This document shows, piece by piece, positions 14,326 through 26,029 of a stretch of 64,000 bases of DNA. A model generated the notes under the pieces. It worked only from the letters and a program-made list of their open reading frames with translations, was not told where the DNA came from and did not search any database. This DNA comes from Azospirillum thermophilum (lineage in GTDB: Bacteria; Pseudomonadota; Alphaproteobacteria; Azospirillales; Azospirillaceae), in NCBI RefSeq assembly GCF_003130795.1, contig NZ_CP029354.1, positions 124,001 to 188,000 on the forward strand, in the 5' to 3' direction. Position 1 is the stretch's first letter. Each line of letters opens with the position of its first letter. The position numbers and the translations under genes are program-made.

Positions 14326-14724
14326 GTGACCGCGCAAAGTGAAGGTCTGGTCTATATCGTCGACGACGACGACCCCGTGCGCGACTCCATGAAGGTGCTT
14401 CTGGAAGCCTGCGCCTATGACGTTCGGGATTTCACCTCCTGCGGCGACTTCATCGAGCAGTTCGACGGCGACCCGCGGGCCTGCCTGCTGCTGGACCTGC
14501 ATCTGCCGGTGATGAGCGGCCTGGAGTTCATGGAGCGCTACCGCAAGGCGCTGAACGGCATGCCCGTCATCATGGTGACCGGCCGCGGCGACGCCGCCAC
14601 GGCCGCCCGCGCCCGCGACGCCGGCGTGTCGATCGTGCTGGAGAAGCCGTTCGACGAGGACGTGCTGCTCGACGAGATCCACCGGCTGCTGCCGCAGAAG
14701 GAACCGGTGCCGGTCGCCCCGTAA
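14326..14724 (+). CDS. Single-domain response regulator (FixJ-like receiver)
   Basis: A 132-residue protein that is only a receiver domain. It shows the acidic pocket IVDDDDPVRDS, the phospho-Asp in LLLDLHLPVMSG, MVTGRG and the conserved Lys in VLEKPFDE. No output domain follows. It is closely related to the FixJ receiver in wording of the motifs. GTG 14326 has TGGAGG just upstream. Placed between fixJ and fixK and preceded by a FixK-like box, it could act as a phosphate sink or brake on FixL, comparable in logic to FixT, though FixT is not a receiver protein. Confidence 0.82.
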   Translation: MTAQSEGLVYIVDDDDPVRDSMKVLLEACAYDVRDFTSCGDFIEQFDGDPRACLLLDLHLPVMSGLEFMERYRKALNGMPVIMVTGRGDAATAARARDAGVSIVLEKPFDEDVLLDEIHRLLPQKEPVPVAP

Positions 14725-14759
14725 GGGGGTATCCGGCCCCCCGTACGCAAAGCCCCCGA

Positions 14760-14775
14760 TACGTAGGTCTACGTA
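14760..14775. promoter_or_regulatory. Palindrome resembling FixJ sites upstream of fixK
   Basis: TACGTAG-GT-CTACGTA is a perfect 7-bp inverted repeat, 130 nt before the fixK start. The reverse complement of the right arm reads GTACGTAG, matching the GTAMGTAG element proposed for FixJ binding in the Sinorhizobium fixK promoter. A further copy of CGTACGCA occurs at 14742-14749 and at 14772-14779. The remaining leader (14776-14905) shows no other clear element. Confidence 0.5.
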
Positions 14776-14905
14776 CGCATCTTTCCTTAGGTACTAATAC
14801 GATCTGCACAGACAGCAGTTTCGTCGCTAGGTTCTGGTCATCGAACGGCGCCACGGTCCGGACCCAGGGAACAGGGTCGCCGCGGAGCCCACCGCAAAGC
14901 CGGGG

Positions 14906-15661
14906 ATGACAGTCATGGCCGCTCAGCTCACCACCCTCACCCGTACCGCCCAGCCCTTCCGCGGCTTCATCGCCGCCAGCGCGGCGCGGGAGCTGTCCCC
15001 GGCCGGGACGACCCTGGGCGCGCGTCCGGTCGAGAGCGATCCGCTGGCCACCGTCGGCACGCTGCGTTGCGTCGAGCGCGACATGGCGGTCTTCTCCGAA
15101 GGGGACGACGCCGACTCCGTCTACCGCGTCGTCGACGGCATGATCCGCCTGCACAAGCTGCTGCCCGACGGGCGGCGCCAGGTGGTCGGCTTCCTGCAGG
15201 CCGGCGACATGCTGGGGCTGTCGGTCGGCGGCCTCTACATCTACACGGCCGAGGCGGTCACCACGTCGAGCCTGCGCCGCATCCCGCGCGAGCGTCTGGA
15301 CAGCCTGATGGACGAGCAGCCGGCCCTGGCCCGCAAGCTGCTGACCACCATGACCACCGAGCTGGTGGCCGCCCAGGACCAGATGCTGCTGCTGGGCCGC
15401 AAGACCGCGGCGGAGAAGCTGGCCTCCTTCCTGATCGCGCTCGGCAAGCGCGCCGCGGCCCGCACCCCCGGCTGCCGCCGGGTCGAGCTGCCGATGAGCC
15501 GCACGGACATCGCCGACTATCTGGGCCTGACCACCGAGACCGTCTCGCGCGGCTTCACCAAGCTGAAGACCGCCCGCCTGATCCGCCTGCTGGAAGGCAA
15601 CCGGGTCGAGCTGGTGGACCAGGACGCGCTCGCCGACATGGCCGGCTGCTGCTGCGGCTGA
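14906..15661 (+). CDS. fixK: CRP/FNR-family regulator FixK
   Basis: A 250-residue transcription factor. An N-terminal extension of about 45 residues leads into a cyclic-nucleotide-binding-like beta roll (about residues 50-140), a dimerisation helix, and a winged helix with recognition motif SRTDIADYLGLTTETVSRGFTKL. This FixK-type helix contains E and SR contacts for TTGAT half sites. No N-terminal FNR cysteine cluster is present, so it is not an iron-sulfur FNR. The protein ends in MAGCCCG, three consecutive cysteines. It sits directly downstream of fixLJ and a FixJ-like palindrome. ATG 14915 is an alternative start. It ends 9 nt from the convergent atpG end. Confidence 0.9.
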   Translation: MTVMAAQLTTLTRTAQPFRGFIAASAARELSPAGTTLGARPVESDPLATVGTLRCVERDMAVFSEGDDADSVYRVVDGMIRLHKLLPDGRRQVVGFLQAGDMLGLSVGGLYIYTAEAVTTSSLRRIPRERLDSLMDEQPALARKLLTTMTTELVAAQDQMLLLGRKTAAEKLASFLIALGKRAAARTPGCRRVELPMSRTDIADYLGLTTETVSRGFTKLKTARLIRLLEGNRVELVDQDALADMAGCCCG

Positions 15662-15670
15662 GGCGCGGCG

Positions 15671-16539
15671 TCAGGCCCTTCCCCGAGGGCGCGCCGCCGG
15701 GCGGAAGGCGCCGGCGGACAGCTCGATCACCTCGTTGGTGATGTCCTCCTGCCGCAGGCGGCGTTCGGCGGCGACCAGTTCGGCCAGCTTCTCGTCGACA
15801 TTCTGGCGGGCGGACACCATGACGGAGAGGCGGGCGGCATTCTCCGCCGCGAAGCTCTCCATCGCCGCCAGCGCGATCTGCGCGAAGAGATACTCGTCCA
15901 CCAGCCGCTCGACGAGCCGCCGCGGCTCCAGGTTGGTCAGCGGCGCCGGCCGGTTCGGATGGCCGTCCAGCCGGCCGAGGTCGACCGGCAGCAGGGCCTC
16001 GCGCCGGATCGTCCCGCTCCCCGTCCCGGTGCGGGCGTAGATCACCTGCAGGCCGCGCAGCGCGCCGCTCCGCGCCCGCTCGTCGATCGCTCCTGCCACC
16101 AGCCGGCAGGTGGCGAGCACCGCGTCGGTGTGCGTCGCCATCGCCGCCGACCAGCCGACGGGAATGCCGCGCTCCTCCGCCAGCACCTGACCGCGGCTGC
16201 CGACGATCCACAGCTCTCCCGCCTCCTCGCCGGCCGCGGCCAGCAGCCGTTCGGCGAAGCCGCCGACGAAGCCGTGCTCTGCGGTGAAGAGGATGGTCAG
16301 GAGGGCCGCATGGCCGTCGCCAGTCCCGTTCGTCGCCGGCCAGCGGGCCGGCGGCTCCTCCAGCAGCGAGACGGCGCGGGCCAGGGCGCCGGCGATGACG
16401 CCGGCATAGGCGCGGATGCCGGGCAGCGCCGCCCCGGCCTGCTGCTGCCGCACCGCGGCCAGCGAGCGCATGGCGTCCACCACCTGGCGGAGCCCGTCGA
16501 TGCTCTGCCGCCGGGCCGTGACCTCGGCCAGCCGCTCCG

Positions 16540-16543
<4 letters not shown>
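15671..16543 (-). CDS. atpG: N-type ATPase subunit gamma
   Basis: The 290-residue central-stalk subunit. The N-terminal helix reads ERLAEVTARRQSIDGLRQV; the C-terminal helix contains MVSARQNVDEKLAEL and RRLRQEDITNEVIELSAGA, which is the gamma signature region. It is divergent in the middle, as usual for N-ATPase gamma. ATG 16543 overlaps the atpA stop (ATGA). It is the last gene of the operon in the order D-C-Q-R-B-E-F-A-G, which is specific to N-ATPases. The frame is open further upstream, but only as a shadow of atpA. Confidence 0.9.
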
Positions 16544-18045
<1,502 letters not shown>

Positions 18046-18794
18046 CGCTCATCAGCTCCTTCCCGGCGCGGGCCAGCGCGTCGCGCCAGCTCTCGGCCAG
18101 GATCAGGCCGGGAAACCGCAGCTCCACCCCGGCGACGAGATCGGGATCGACCTCCAGGTCGAGGCGCACCGGCCGGCCGAGCAGGGCGGACAGCCGCTGC
18201 GTCCAGGCGGCCCGCTGCGCGTCGCCGGGGTCGGCGGCGGCGGCCATCGCGATCCGCCCGTCCGCCGGCAGCAGGGCGTCGCGCCGCTCCGCCGGCAGGG
18301 CGGCGAGGGCGGCGCAGGCCCGCTCGAACAGCAGCGGCGTCGCGTCGGGCGCCAGGTCGCGCAGCAGCCGCTGCGACAGGCCGGTGCCGAGCGCCAGCGC
18401 GCTGCGCTTCAGCGACTGCAGCGCGTCGCCGCGCTCGTCGGCGATGCGGGCGCGGGCCTCGGCCAGCAGCCGGTCGGCCTCGGCCCGCGCCTTGTCGAGA
18501 AGGGCGGCGCGCTCGGCCTCCGCCGCGGCCAGCGCGTCGGCGATGCTGCGGTCGTGCTCGGCGGCGATGCCCGCCCGCTCGGCCTCCACCGCGCGGCTGG
18601 CCGTCTCGGCGGCGGCCTGCAGCGCGGCGGCGGCGGCGCGGTTGCCGGCGGTCTCCGCCTCCCGCGCCGCGATGACCGCCAGCACGGGCCGGTAGAGGAA
18701 GCGGCGCAGCAGCCACACCAGCACCAGGAAGTTCACCGCCTGGAGCAGGATCGTCCAGCCGTCGATGGTCATGACGCCCCCCGTCCCGGCGCGG

Positions 18795-19034
18795 TCAGAC
18801 GAAGGGGTTGGCGAACAGCAGCAGCAGCGCCACGACGAGGCAGTAGATCGCCATCGTCTCGATCATGGCGAGGCCGACGAACAGCGTCCGCGACAGGGTG
18901 TTGGCCGCTTCCGGCTGGCGGGCGATGGCCTCCATGGCGGCGGCGACCGCCCGCCCCTCCGCCAGCGCCGGCCCGATGGCGCCGAAGGAGACCGCGAGGG
19001 CCGCGGCGATGATGCTGATGATCTGCGGGGTCAT
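18795..19034 (-). CDS. atpE: N-type ATPase subunit c (rotor ring)
   Basis: A 79-residue hairpin of two membrane helices joined by the polar loop IARQPEA, with the C-terminus [10 protein letters not shown]. The ion-binding carboxylate lies in [11 protein letters not shown]. The first helix carries a second acidic residue in [10 protein letters not shown], at the place where the Ilyobacter Na+ ring has its ligand Gln32. The second-helix sequence ET-M differs from the Na+ ligand pattern ES-T. Two carboxylates per protomer are typical of N-ATPase rings. It begins 6 nt after atpB. Confidence 0.93.
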   Translation of the reverse strand: MTPQIISIIAAALAVSFGAIGPALAEGRAVAAAMEAIARQPEAANTLSRTLFVGLAMIETMAIYCLVVALLLLFANPFV

Positions 19035-19040
19035 GTCCTG

Positions 19041-19715
19041 TCACCCTCTCTCGATCGTCCCGACCGCGCCGCCGATGAAGACGGCCGCCAGGATGGTGAA
19101 GATGTAGGCCTGCACCAGGCCGGTCAGCAGCTCCAGCGCCATCAGCGGCACGGGAACGAACAGGCCGGCCAGCGCCAGCACGATTCCGATGACGAACTCG
19201 CCGCTCATCACATTGCCGAACAGCCGCACCATCAGCGAGAAGGCGCGGGTGACCTCGCCGACGAGGTTCAGCGGCAGCATGACGACGGTCGGCTCGGCGA
19301 AGCCCTTCAGATAGCCGCGCAGGCCGCGGGCGCGCAGCCCGTAGAACTGGGTGGCGGCGAAGACGGTCAGCGCCAGCGCCGCCGCCGTCTCCAGCGAGGC
19401 GGTCGGCGGATGCACGCCGGGCAGCAGCCCCGACAGGTTGGCGACGGCGAGATAGAGGAACAGCGTGCCGAGCAGCGGCAGGAACGGGCGGGGGTCGCCC
19501 TGCATGGCGTCGGCGATCTGCCGCTCGATGGTCTGCACCACCAGCTCCAGCGCCGTCTGCAGCCGGCCGGGCGCGTCGGGCGACAGCCGGCGGGTGGCGA
19601 GCGCCGAGGCCCCCGCCATGACGGCCATGATCCCCCAGGTGGTGACCACCGGCAGCGTGACCGGCACCGGCCCGACGGTGAAGAGCGTGACGGTGGCGAG
19701 CGGGGAGGCGGTCAC
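19041..19715 (-). CDS. atpB: N-type ATPase subunit a
   Basis: A 224-residue membrane subunit forming the ion half-channels against the c ring. The essential stator Arg is in FSLMVRLFGNVMSGE (about residue 167), followed by the helix TGLVQAYIFTILAAVFIGGAVG. Five to six membrane segments are visible. Length and motifs fit AtpB of N-ATPases. ATG 19715 overlaps the atpR stop at 19712-19714. Confidence 0.93.
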   Translation of the reverse strand: MTASPLATVTLFTVGPVPVTLPVVTTWGIMAVMAGASALATRRLSPDAPGRLQTALELVVQTIERQIADAMQGDPRPFLPLLGTLFLYLAVANLSGLLPGVHPPTASLETAAALALTVFAATQFYGLRARGLRGYLKGFAEPTVVMLPLNLVGEVTRAFSLMVRLFGNVMSGEFVIGIVLALAGLFVPVPLMALELLTGLVQAYIFTILAAVFIGGAVGTIERG

Positions 19716-20008
19716 GGCAGCCTCCCCGGCTCGCCCCTGGCCGCGCGGGCCAGCAGGACGCGCCGCGCCAGCTCGAAGCCGGCCAGCGCGCCGAGCAGGG
19801 CCGCCGCCCCCTGCAGCGCAGCGGCGGCCAGCACCCCGGCGGCGAGCGCGAAGCGCGCCACATGCAGGGCGACGCCGCGGAGCGCCGCGCCGCCGGTGAC
19901 CAGCCGCAGCTCCAGCGCCAGCCCGCGGAAGAAGGCGACCGCCAGCAGGGCGCCGCCGAGGGCCCCGGCCAGGAAGAGGGCCAGGAGGAGGGGGAGGTGG
20001 GCGGTCAT
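19712..20008 (-). CDS. atpR: N-type ATPase accessory membrane protein AtpR
   Basis: A 98-residue protein with about three hydrophobic segments (residues 3-28, 45-68 and 65-85) and several Arg residues, including RGLALELR after the first helix. AtpR is found only in N-ATPase operons. Conserved polar residues are thought to contact the c-ring carboxylates during assembly, but this is family knowledge and is not shown here. ATG 20008 lies 5 nt beyond the atpQ stop. The same frame is open far upstream through atpQ into atpC, which is explained by a missing base in atpC. Confidence 0.85.
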   Translation of the reverse strand: MTAHLPLLLALFLAGALGGALLAVAFFRGLALELRLVTGGAALRGVALHVARFALAAGVLAAAALQGAAALLGALAGFELARRVLLARAARGEPGRLP

Positions 20009-20013
20009 CTCGG

Positions 20014-20364
20014 TCACTCCCTGTGGATGCGGTCCCAGGCCATGCGGCAGCCCAGGACGAGGCCGGCGAACAGCAGCGAGACGGTCCAGAAGATGCCCGG
20101 CCCCTCCCCGCCGCCGGGCGGACCGCCGAGGCTGCGGTCGAGCCAGCGCCCGGCGAACAGCCCCAGCAGGGTCGGCGTCACCACCAGCCAGCCGAGCGCG
20201 CCGATCAGCGCCAGGTTGCGCGCCATCGGCCGCTCGCCGGTGGCCAGCCAGCGCTCGCGCCGTTCGCGGTGGCGCCGCACGGGCTCGGCCAGGCGACGGC
20301 CCCCCGGATCGGCGCCGGAACCGGCATCGGAATCGGCGCCGGGATCGGGCTGGCGGCCGGTCAT
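20014..20364 (-). CDS. atpQ: N-type ATPase accessory protein AtpQ (AtpI-like)
   Basis: A 116-residue protein. A polar, Arg-rich N-terminal 50 residues precede two membrane helices: LALIGALGWLVVTPTLLG and IFWTVSLLFAGLVLGCRMAW. This matches the ATPase_gene1/AtpI-like family, and its second place after atpC identifies AtpQ. Probably an assembly or Mg2+-related accessory factor, as suggested for AtpI. ATG 20364 would overlap the atpC stop as ATGA once the suspected missing base in atpC is restored. Confidence 0.85.
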   Translation of the reverse strand: MTGRQPDPGADSDAGSGADPGGRRLAEPVRRHRERRERWLATGERPMARNLALIGALGWLVVTPTLLGLFAGRWLDRSLGGPPGGGEGPGIFWTVSLLFAGLVLGCRMAWDRIHRE

Positions 20365-20815
20365 GATCCGCCCCCCTCCGCCCGTCCTGCAGGCCGCCGG
20401 GGCCGTAGCCGCCCGGTCGGCGGTCGGGCCGCAGGTAGGACAGCATGTGGCGCACGGCGGTCAGGTGCAGGTGCTGCGCGCCGGTGCGGGCCGCGGCCTC
20501 CTCGCTCTCGCTCCGGCGGAAGCGGGCCAGCACCTCCTCCTCCAGCCGGTGCAGGTCGTCGCCGACCACCGCCTCGGCCGTCGCCACGGCGATGCGCCCG
20601 CCGTCCTCGACGGAGAGGACGCCGCCGCGCACGGCGCAGAACCCCTCGCCGCCGTCCTCGCGCCGCCAGGACAGGACGGACACGGCGAGCGCCGTCAGGA
20701 AGTCGGCGTGGCCGCGCCGGATGCCGAAGCTGCCGGTCGGATCCTCCGCCCGCAGATGCGCGATGCCGTCGAGCTCGGCGACGATGGCGGTCGGGGTGGT
20801 GATGACGAGATGCAT
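20361..20815 (-). CDS. atpC: N-type ATPase subunit epsilon (probable one-base deletion at its end)
   Basis: The regulatory central-stalk subunit. The beta-sandwich domain (MHLVITTPTAIVAELDG, GSFGIRRGHADFLTAL, RGGVLSVEDGG) is followed by a short helical tail with RRSESEEAAART. As read, the frame has no stop where expected and runs on to 19712 through atpQ and atpR. Adding one base to the six-C run at 20371-20376 ends the protein in RRGGGS with a TGA overlapping the atpQ ATG, the usual coupling in this operon, and gives 151 residues. The coordinates assume that correction. ATG 20815 lies 11 nt after the atpD stop. Confidence 0.85.
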
Positions 20816-20826
20816 CGGCCGCTCCC

Positions 20827-22352
<1,526 letters not shown>

Positions 22353-22374
22353 TCACGGATGCTCCGGCCGGGGA

Positions 22375-22388
22375 ATGATCCGGATCAA
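22375..22388. promoter_or_regulatory. FixK/FNR-type box between the N-ATPase operon and the phosphorylase gene
   Basis: ATGAT-CCGG-ATCAA, one base from TTGAT-N4-ATCAA, lies 74 nt upstream of atpD (minus) and 80 nt upstream of the plus-strand phosphorylase gene. It is the only such element seen in the 166-nt divergent region. It could activate one or both directions under low oxygen through the FixK encoded at 14906. Confidence 0.6.
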
Positions 22389-22467
22389 AAAGTTACACGC
22401 CCCGCGGCATGGCTGCCGCGCAGGTTGAGCGCCGCTGCCATGCGCGGGCGGGGCATACACTTTCGGG

Positions 22468-23961
22468 ATGCTGACCCTAAGACGCCTCCCGATCGACACC
22501 TTCCGCGAGAACGTCGCGTTCCTCAACCGGGGCTGCACCGGCTACCATGTCGAGGATTTCCTCGGCCTCGGCCGGGTGGAGGTGCGGGGCGACGGGCGCT
22601 CGCTGCTCGCCGTGCTGAACCTCGTGGACGATCCCGCCATCCTGGGGCCGGAGGAGATCGGGCTGTCGCAGTCGGCCTTCCGCCATCTCGGCCTGCCGGA
22701 GGGATCGCCGGTCCATCTCGTCCCGCCGACCCCGCCGGTCAGCTTCGACCGGGTGCGCGACAAGGTGCTGGGCGCCACGCTGTCGCCGGAGGATCTGCGG
22801 CGGATCATCGCCGACATCACCGACCACCGCTATTCCAAGATCGAGATCGCCGCCTTCCTGATCGCCTGCGCCAGCTTCATGACGACCGAGGAGGTGCTGG
22901 GCCTGACCCGCGCGATGGTCGCGGCCGGCGCCCGGCTCGACTGGGACGGGGTGCGGCCGATCGTCGACAAGCACTGCATCGGCGGCATCCCCGGCAACCG
23001 CACCTCGATGATCGTGGTGCCGATCGTCGCCGCCCACGGGCTGCCGATCCCCAAGACCTCCTCGCGGGCCATCACCTCGCCGGCCGGCACCGCCGACACC
23101 ATGGAGGTGCTGGCGAATGTCGACGTGCCGGTCGAGCGCATGCAGGAGCTGGTGCGCGAGGCCAGGGGCTGCCTCGTCTGGGGCGGCCACGTCCGGCTGT
23201 CGCCCGCCGACGACATCCTGATCTCGGTCGAACGGCCGCTCGCCATCGACACGCGCGAGCAGCTCGTCGCCTCGATCCTGTCGAAGAAGGTGGCGGCGGG
23301 CTCCAGCCATCTGGTGGTGGACATCCCGGTCGGCCCGACCGCCAAGGTCCGCTCGATGGCCGAGGCGGCGCGGCTGCGCAAGCTGTTCGAGCATGTCGGC
23401 GACCAGCTCGGCCTGTCGCTCGACGTCGCGGTGACCGACGGGTCGCAGCCGGTCGGCCGCGGCATCGGCCCGGTGCTGGAGGCGCGCGACGTGATGGCGG
23501 TGCTGCGCGGCGATCCGGCGGCACCCGCCGACCTGCGCGACCGCGCCCTGCTGCTCGCCGGGCGCATCCTGGAGTTCGATCCGGCCGTGCGCGGCGGCGC
23601 CGGCATCGCCATCGCCCGGCAGATCCTGGAGTCCGGACGGGCGCTGGCGGCGATGGAGCGCATCATGGCGATGCAGGGTCCGCCGCCGGCCGCAGCCACC
23701 CTCGGCACGCTGGTGGCGGAGATCCCGTCGCCGGCCGAGGGGGTGGTGACCGCCATCGACTGCTTCCGCATCGCCCGCATCGCGCGGCTGGCCGGCGCCC
23801 CCAACGACAAGGGGGCCGGCATCGACCTGCTGCGCAAGGTGGGCGACCCGGTGCGCCGGGGCGAGCCGCTCTACCGCATCCACGCCCGTACCGGCGCCGA
23901 CTTCGCCTTCGCCCAGAGCTTCGCGCTGGAGGAGACCGGAGTCTCGGTCGCCATGCCCTGA
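22468..23961 (+). CDS. Thymidine/AMP phosphorylase family protein (long form)
   Basis: A 497-residue glycosyltransferase-fold phosphorylase. An N-terminal domain of about 85 residues, absent from short DeoA, resembles that of archaeal AMP phosphorylases. The phosphate/nucleoside core follows: [34 protein letters not shown] and [17 protein letters not shown]. The C-terminal domain has [11 protein letters not shown] and [10 protein letters not shown]. Expected reaction: phosphorolysis of AMP or a pyrimidine nucleoside to base plus sugar phosphate. The long form argues for nucleotide use, but the bacterial substrate cannot be set from sequence alone. The next gene follows after 23 nt. Divergent from atpD with a FixK-like box between. 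Confidence 0.85.
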   Translation: MLTLRRLPIDTFRENVAFLNRGCTGYHVEDFLGLGRVEVRGDGRSLLAVLNLVDDPAILGPEEIGLSQSAFRHLGLPEGSPVHLVPPTPPVSFDRVRDKVLGATLSPEDLRRIIADITDHRYSKIEIAAFLIACASFMTTEEVLGLTRAMVAAGARLDWDGVRPIVDKHCIGGIPGNRTSMIVVPIVAAHGLPIPKTSSRAITSPAGTADTMEVLANVDVPVERMQELVREARGCLVWGGHVRLSPADDILISVERPLAIDTREQLVASILSKKVAAGSSHLVVDIPVGPTAKVRSMAEAARLRKLFEHVGDQLGLSLDVAVTDGSQPVGRGIGPVLEARDVMAVLRGDPAAPADLRDRALLLAGRILEFDPAVRGGAGIAIARQILESGRALAAMERIMAMQGPPPAAATLGTLVAEIPSPAEGVVTAIDCFRIARIARLAGAPNDKGAGIDLLRKVGDPVRRGEPLYRIHARTGADFAFAQSFALEETGVSVAMP

Positions 23962-23984
23962 CCCATCCCGTGGGAGCCCGTGCC

Positions 23985-25598
23985 ATGACTGGACGTCCTG
24001 CAAGCCTGTCGCTGACCTTCCATGGGGCCGCCGGCGCCGTGACCGGCTCCTGCTTCCGGCTGCGGACGCCGGAGGGCGACGTGCTGATCGACTGCGGCCT
24101 GTTCCAGGGCACCAAGACGATCAAGGAGCTGAACTACCGGCCCTTCCCCTTCGATCCCGCCTCGATCCGCGCGGTGCTGCTGACCCATGCCCACATCGAC
24201 CATTCCGGGCTGATCCCCAAGCTGACGCGGCTGGGCTTCCGCGGCCGCATCCATGCGACGGCGGGCACGGTGGACCTGCTGGAATACATGCTGCCCGACA
24301 GCGGCTACATCCAGGAGACGGAGGTGGAGCGGCTGAACCGCCGCAACCGGCAGCGCGGCCGGGCCGCCGTCCAGCCGATCTACACGCAGGAGGACGCGAT
24401 CCGTTCGCTGCGCCGCCTGCGGGCGGCGGACTATGACGACTGGATCGACGTGATCCCCGGCCTGCGCGCCCGCTTCTGGCGGGCCGGGCACATCCTGGGC
24501 TCGGCCTCCGTCGAGGTCGAGGTGGGGCGGGCGGCCGGCTCCCCGCCGGTGCGGCTGCTGTTCTCCGGCGACCTCGGCCCCGGCGGCAAGAGCTTCCACG
24601 CCGACGCCGACGGGCCGGAGCGGCCGGACTGGATGGTGCTGGAGACGACCTACGGCGACCGCGACCGCCAGGACGTCGACGAGGCCGGGCGGCAGGCCCT
24701 GCTGTGCCAGGAGGTGAAGGCGGCGCTGGCGGCCGGCGGCACGCTGGTCATCCCGACCTTCGCGGTGGAGCGCACGCAGGAGCTGCTCTACGACCTCGAC
24801 CGGCTGTTCGACACCGGCCGGCTGCCGGCGGTGGAGGTCTTCCTCGACTCGCCGCTGGCCGATGCGGTGACCGGGGTGTTCCGCCGCCATCTCGACGATC
24901 TGGAGACCGACGGCGACCCCTTCGGCCGGGCCAACCTGCACCACATCCGCAGCGTGGCGGAGAGCCAGTCGCTGAACAGCCTCGCCGGCGGGGCGATCAT
25001 CATGGCGGCGAGCGGCATGTGCGACGCCGGCCGCATCCGCCACCACCTGAAGAACCGCCTGTGGCGCCCGCAGGACACCGTGCTGCTGGTGGGCTACCAG
25101 GCGCCGGGCACGCTCGGCCGCATGCTGCAGCAGGGGGTGCAGCGCGTGCGCATCCATGGCGAGGAGGTGCAGGTCCGCGCCCGCATCCGCTCGCTCGACG
25201 TCTATTCCGGCCATGCCGACCGCTCCGCCCTGCTGGAGTGGGTGGAGGAGCGCAAGGGCGTCGACCGCGGCCTGTTCCTCGTCCATGGCGAGCCGGAGGC
25301 GCGCGCCTCGATCCGGCAGGCGCTGCTCGACCGCGGCTGGAGCCCGGAGTCCGTGGAGCTGCCCGACCTCGACGAGACGGTGGACCTGACCGCCGCCCAT
25401 CCGGCGCCGCAGCCGGCGACGGCGGAAGCCCGCCTCGCCCCGCCGGCCCTGGCCGGCAGCGACTGGCACAACCGCTATGCCCAGGCGCTGCTGTCGCTCG
25501 GCCGCGTGCTGGACGCCGCCCCGGACGACGCGGCTCGCGAGCGGATCCTCGCCCGCGTGCAGGAGGCGCTCGCCAACGGGCAGGCGCCGGCGGGCTGA
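23985..25598 (+). CDS. Beta-CASP metallo-beta-lactamase RNase-like protein
   Basis: A 537-residue protein of the RNA-processing metallo-beta-lactamase group (Ysh1/CPSF73-like). The zinc motif is THAHIDHSG (about residue 64). Later motifs are the His in FWRAGHILGSA, Asp in LFSGDLG, beta-CASP motifs LVIPTFAVERTQE and AASGMCDAGRIRHH, and the terminal YSGHADR and LVHGEPE. The last 60 residues are a predicted helical tail not needed for the fold. It likely acts on RNA in the cytoplasm. It follows the phosphorylase gene and is probably co-transcribed. ATG 23985. Confidence 0.88.
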   Translation: MTGRPASLSLTFHGAAGAVTGSCFRLRTPEGDVLIDCGLFQGTKTIKELNYRPFPFDPASIRAVLLTHAHIDHSGLIPKLTRLGFRGRIHATAGTVDLLEYMLPDSGYIQETEVERLNRRNRQRGRAAVQPIYTQEDAIRSLRRLRAADYDDWIDVIPGLRARFWRAGHILGSASVEVEVGRAAGSPPVRLLFSGDLGPGGKSFHADADGPERPDWMVLETTYGDRDRQDVDEAGRQALLCQEVKAALAAGGTLVIPTFAVERTQELLYDLDRLFDTGRLPAVEVFLDSPLADAVTGVFRRHLDDLETDGDPFGRANLHHIRSVAESQSLNSLAGGAIIMAASGMCDAGRIRHHLKNRLWRPQDTVLLVGYQAPGTLGRMLQQGVQRVRIHGEEVQVRARIRSLDVYSGHADRSALLEWVEERKGVDRGLFLVHGEPEARASIRQALLDRGWSPESVELPDLDETVDLTAAHPAPQPATAEARLAPPALAGSDWHNRYAQALLSLGRVLDAAPDDAARERILARVQEALANGQAPAG

Positions 25599-25638
25599 GG
25601 CGCCCGCCGGTCCCGGCGGCTACCCAGTGGCCGCCCGG

Positions 25639-25884
25639 TCAGTGGTCGCCCAGCTTGTGGGCGACCTCCCTGGTCAGCCTCTCGGCGATCTCGATCGAGC
25701 GGCGGCGGTCCTCCGCATGCATGTCGGGCATCGGCTCGGCCTGCACCGGGAAGGACTCGTGCAGGCAGAAGCCGCGGCCCTTGGCGCAGACCATCACCTC
25801 GTAGCTGCGCTGGTCCTCGTTGAACATGCACTCGGATTCGAAGCCCTGGGCATCGGTTTCGGCCCACATCATGGTCTTGCTCAT
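25639..25884 (-). CDS. Small conserved-looking protein of unknown function
   Basis: An 81-residue soluble protein starting MSKTMMWAETDAQGF. It has three cysteines (SECMF, VCAKGRGFC) and a C-terminal amphipathic helix RRRSIEIAERLTREVAHKL. No known motif is recognised. The composition and codon use look like a real gene, and no better frame covers the segment. It is convergent with the beta-CASP gene and lies 146 nt upstream of no clear partner; the gap 25885-26029 shows nothing identifiable. Confidence 0.55.
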   Translation of the reverse strand: MSKTMMWAETDAQGFESECMFNEDQRSYEVMVCAKGRGFCLHESFPVQAEPMPDMHAEDRRRSIEIAERLTREVAHKLGDH

Positions 25885-26029
25885 GCCGCTCTGGTCCCTT
25901 CGCAGAAGCCGGGTGACGATGCGTTCATCAACCCGTCGGGGACCAGTCTGTCACCGCTCGGGAGCGGGATCCATGGCCGGCGACGCCGCAGCCCCGGACC
26001 GTGCCGCGGCGGCCGTCGCCAGTCCGCCG

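Noticed and set aside
19712-20815. A natural epsilon-AtpR fusion protein
   Set aside because: The fusion frame translates atpQ in a wrong frame into Arg-rich nonsense. A one-base correction yields a normal epsilon end with ATGA overlap.
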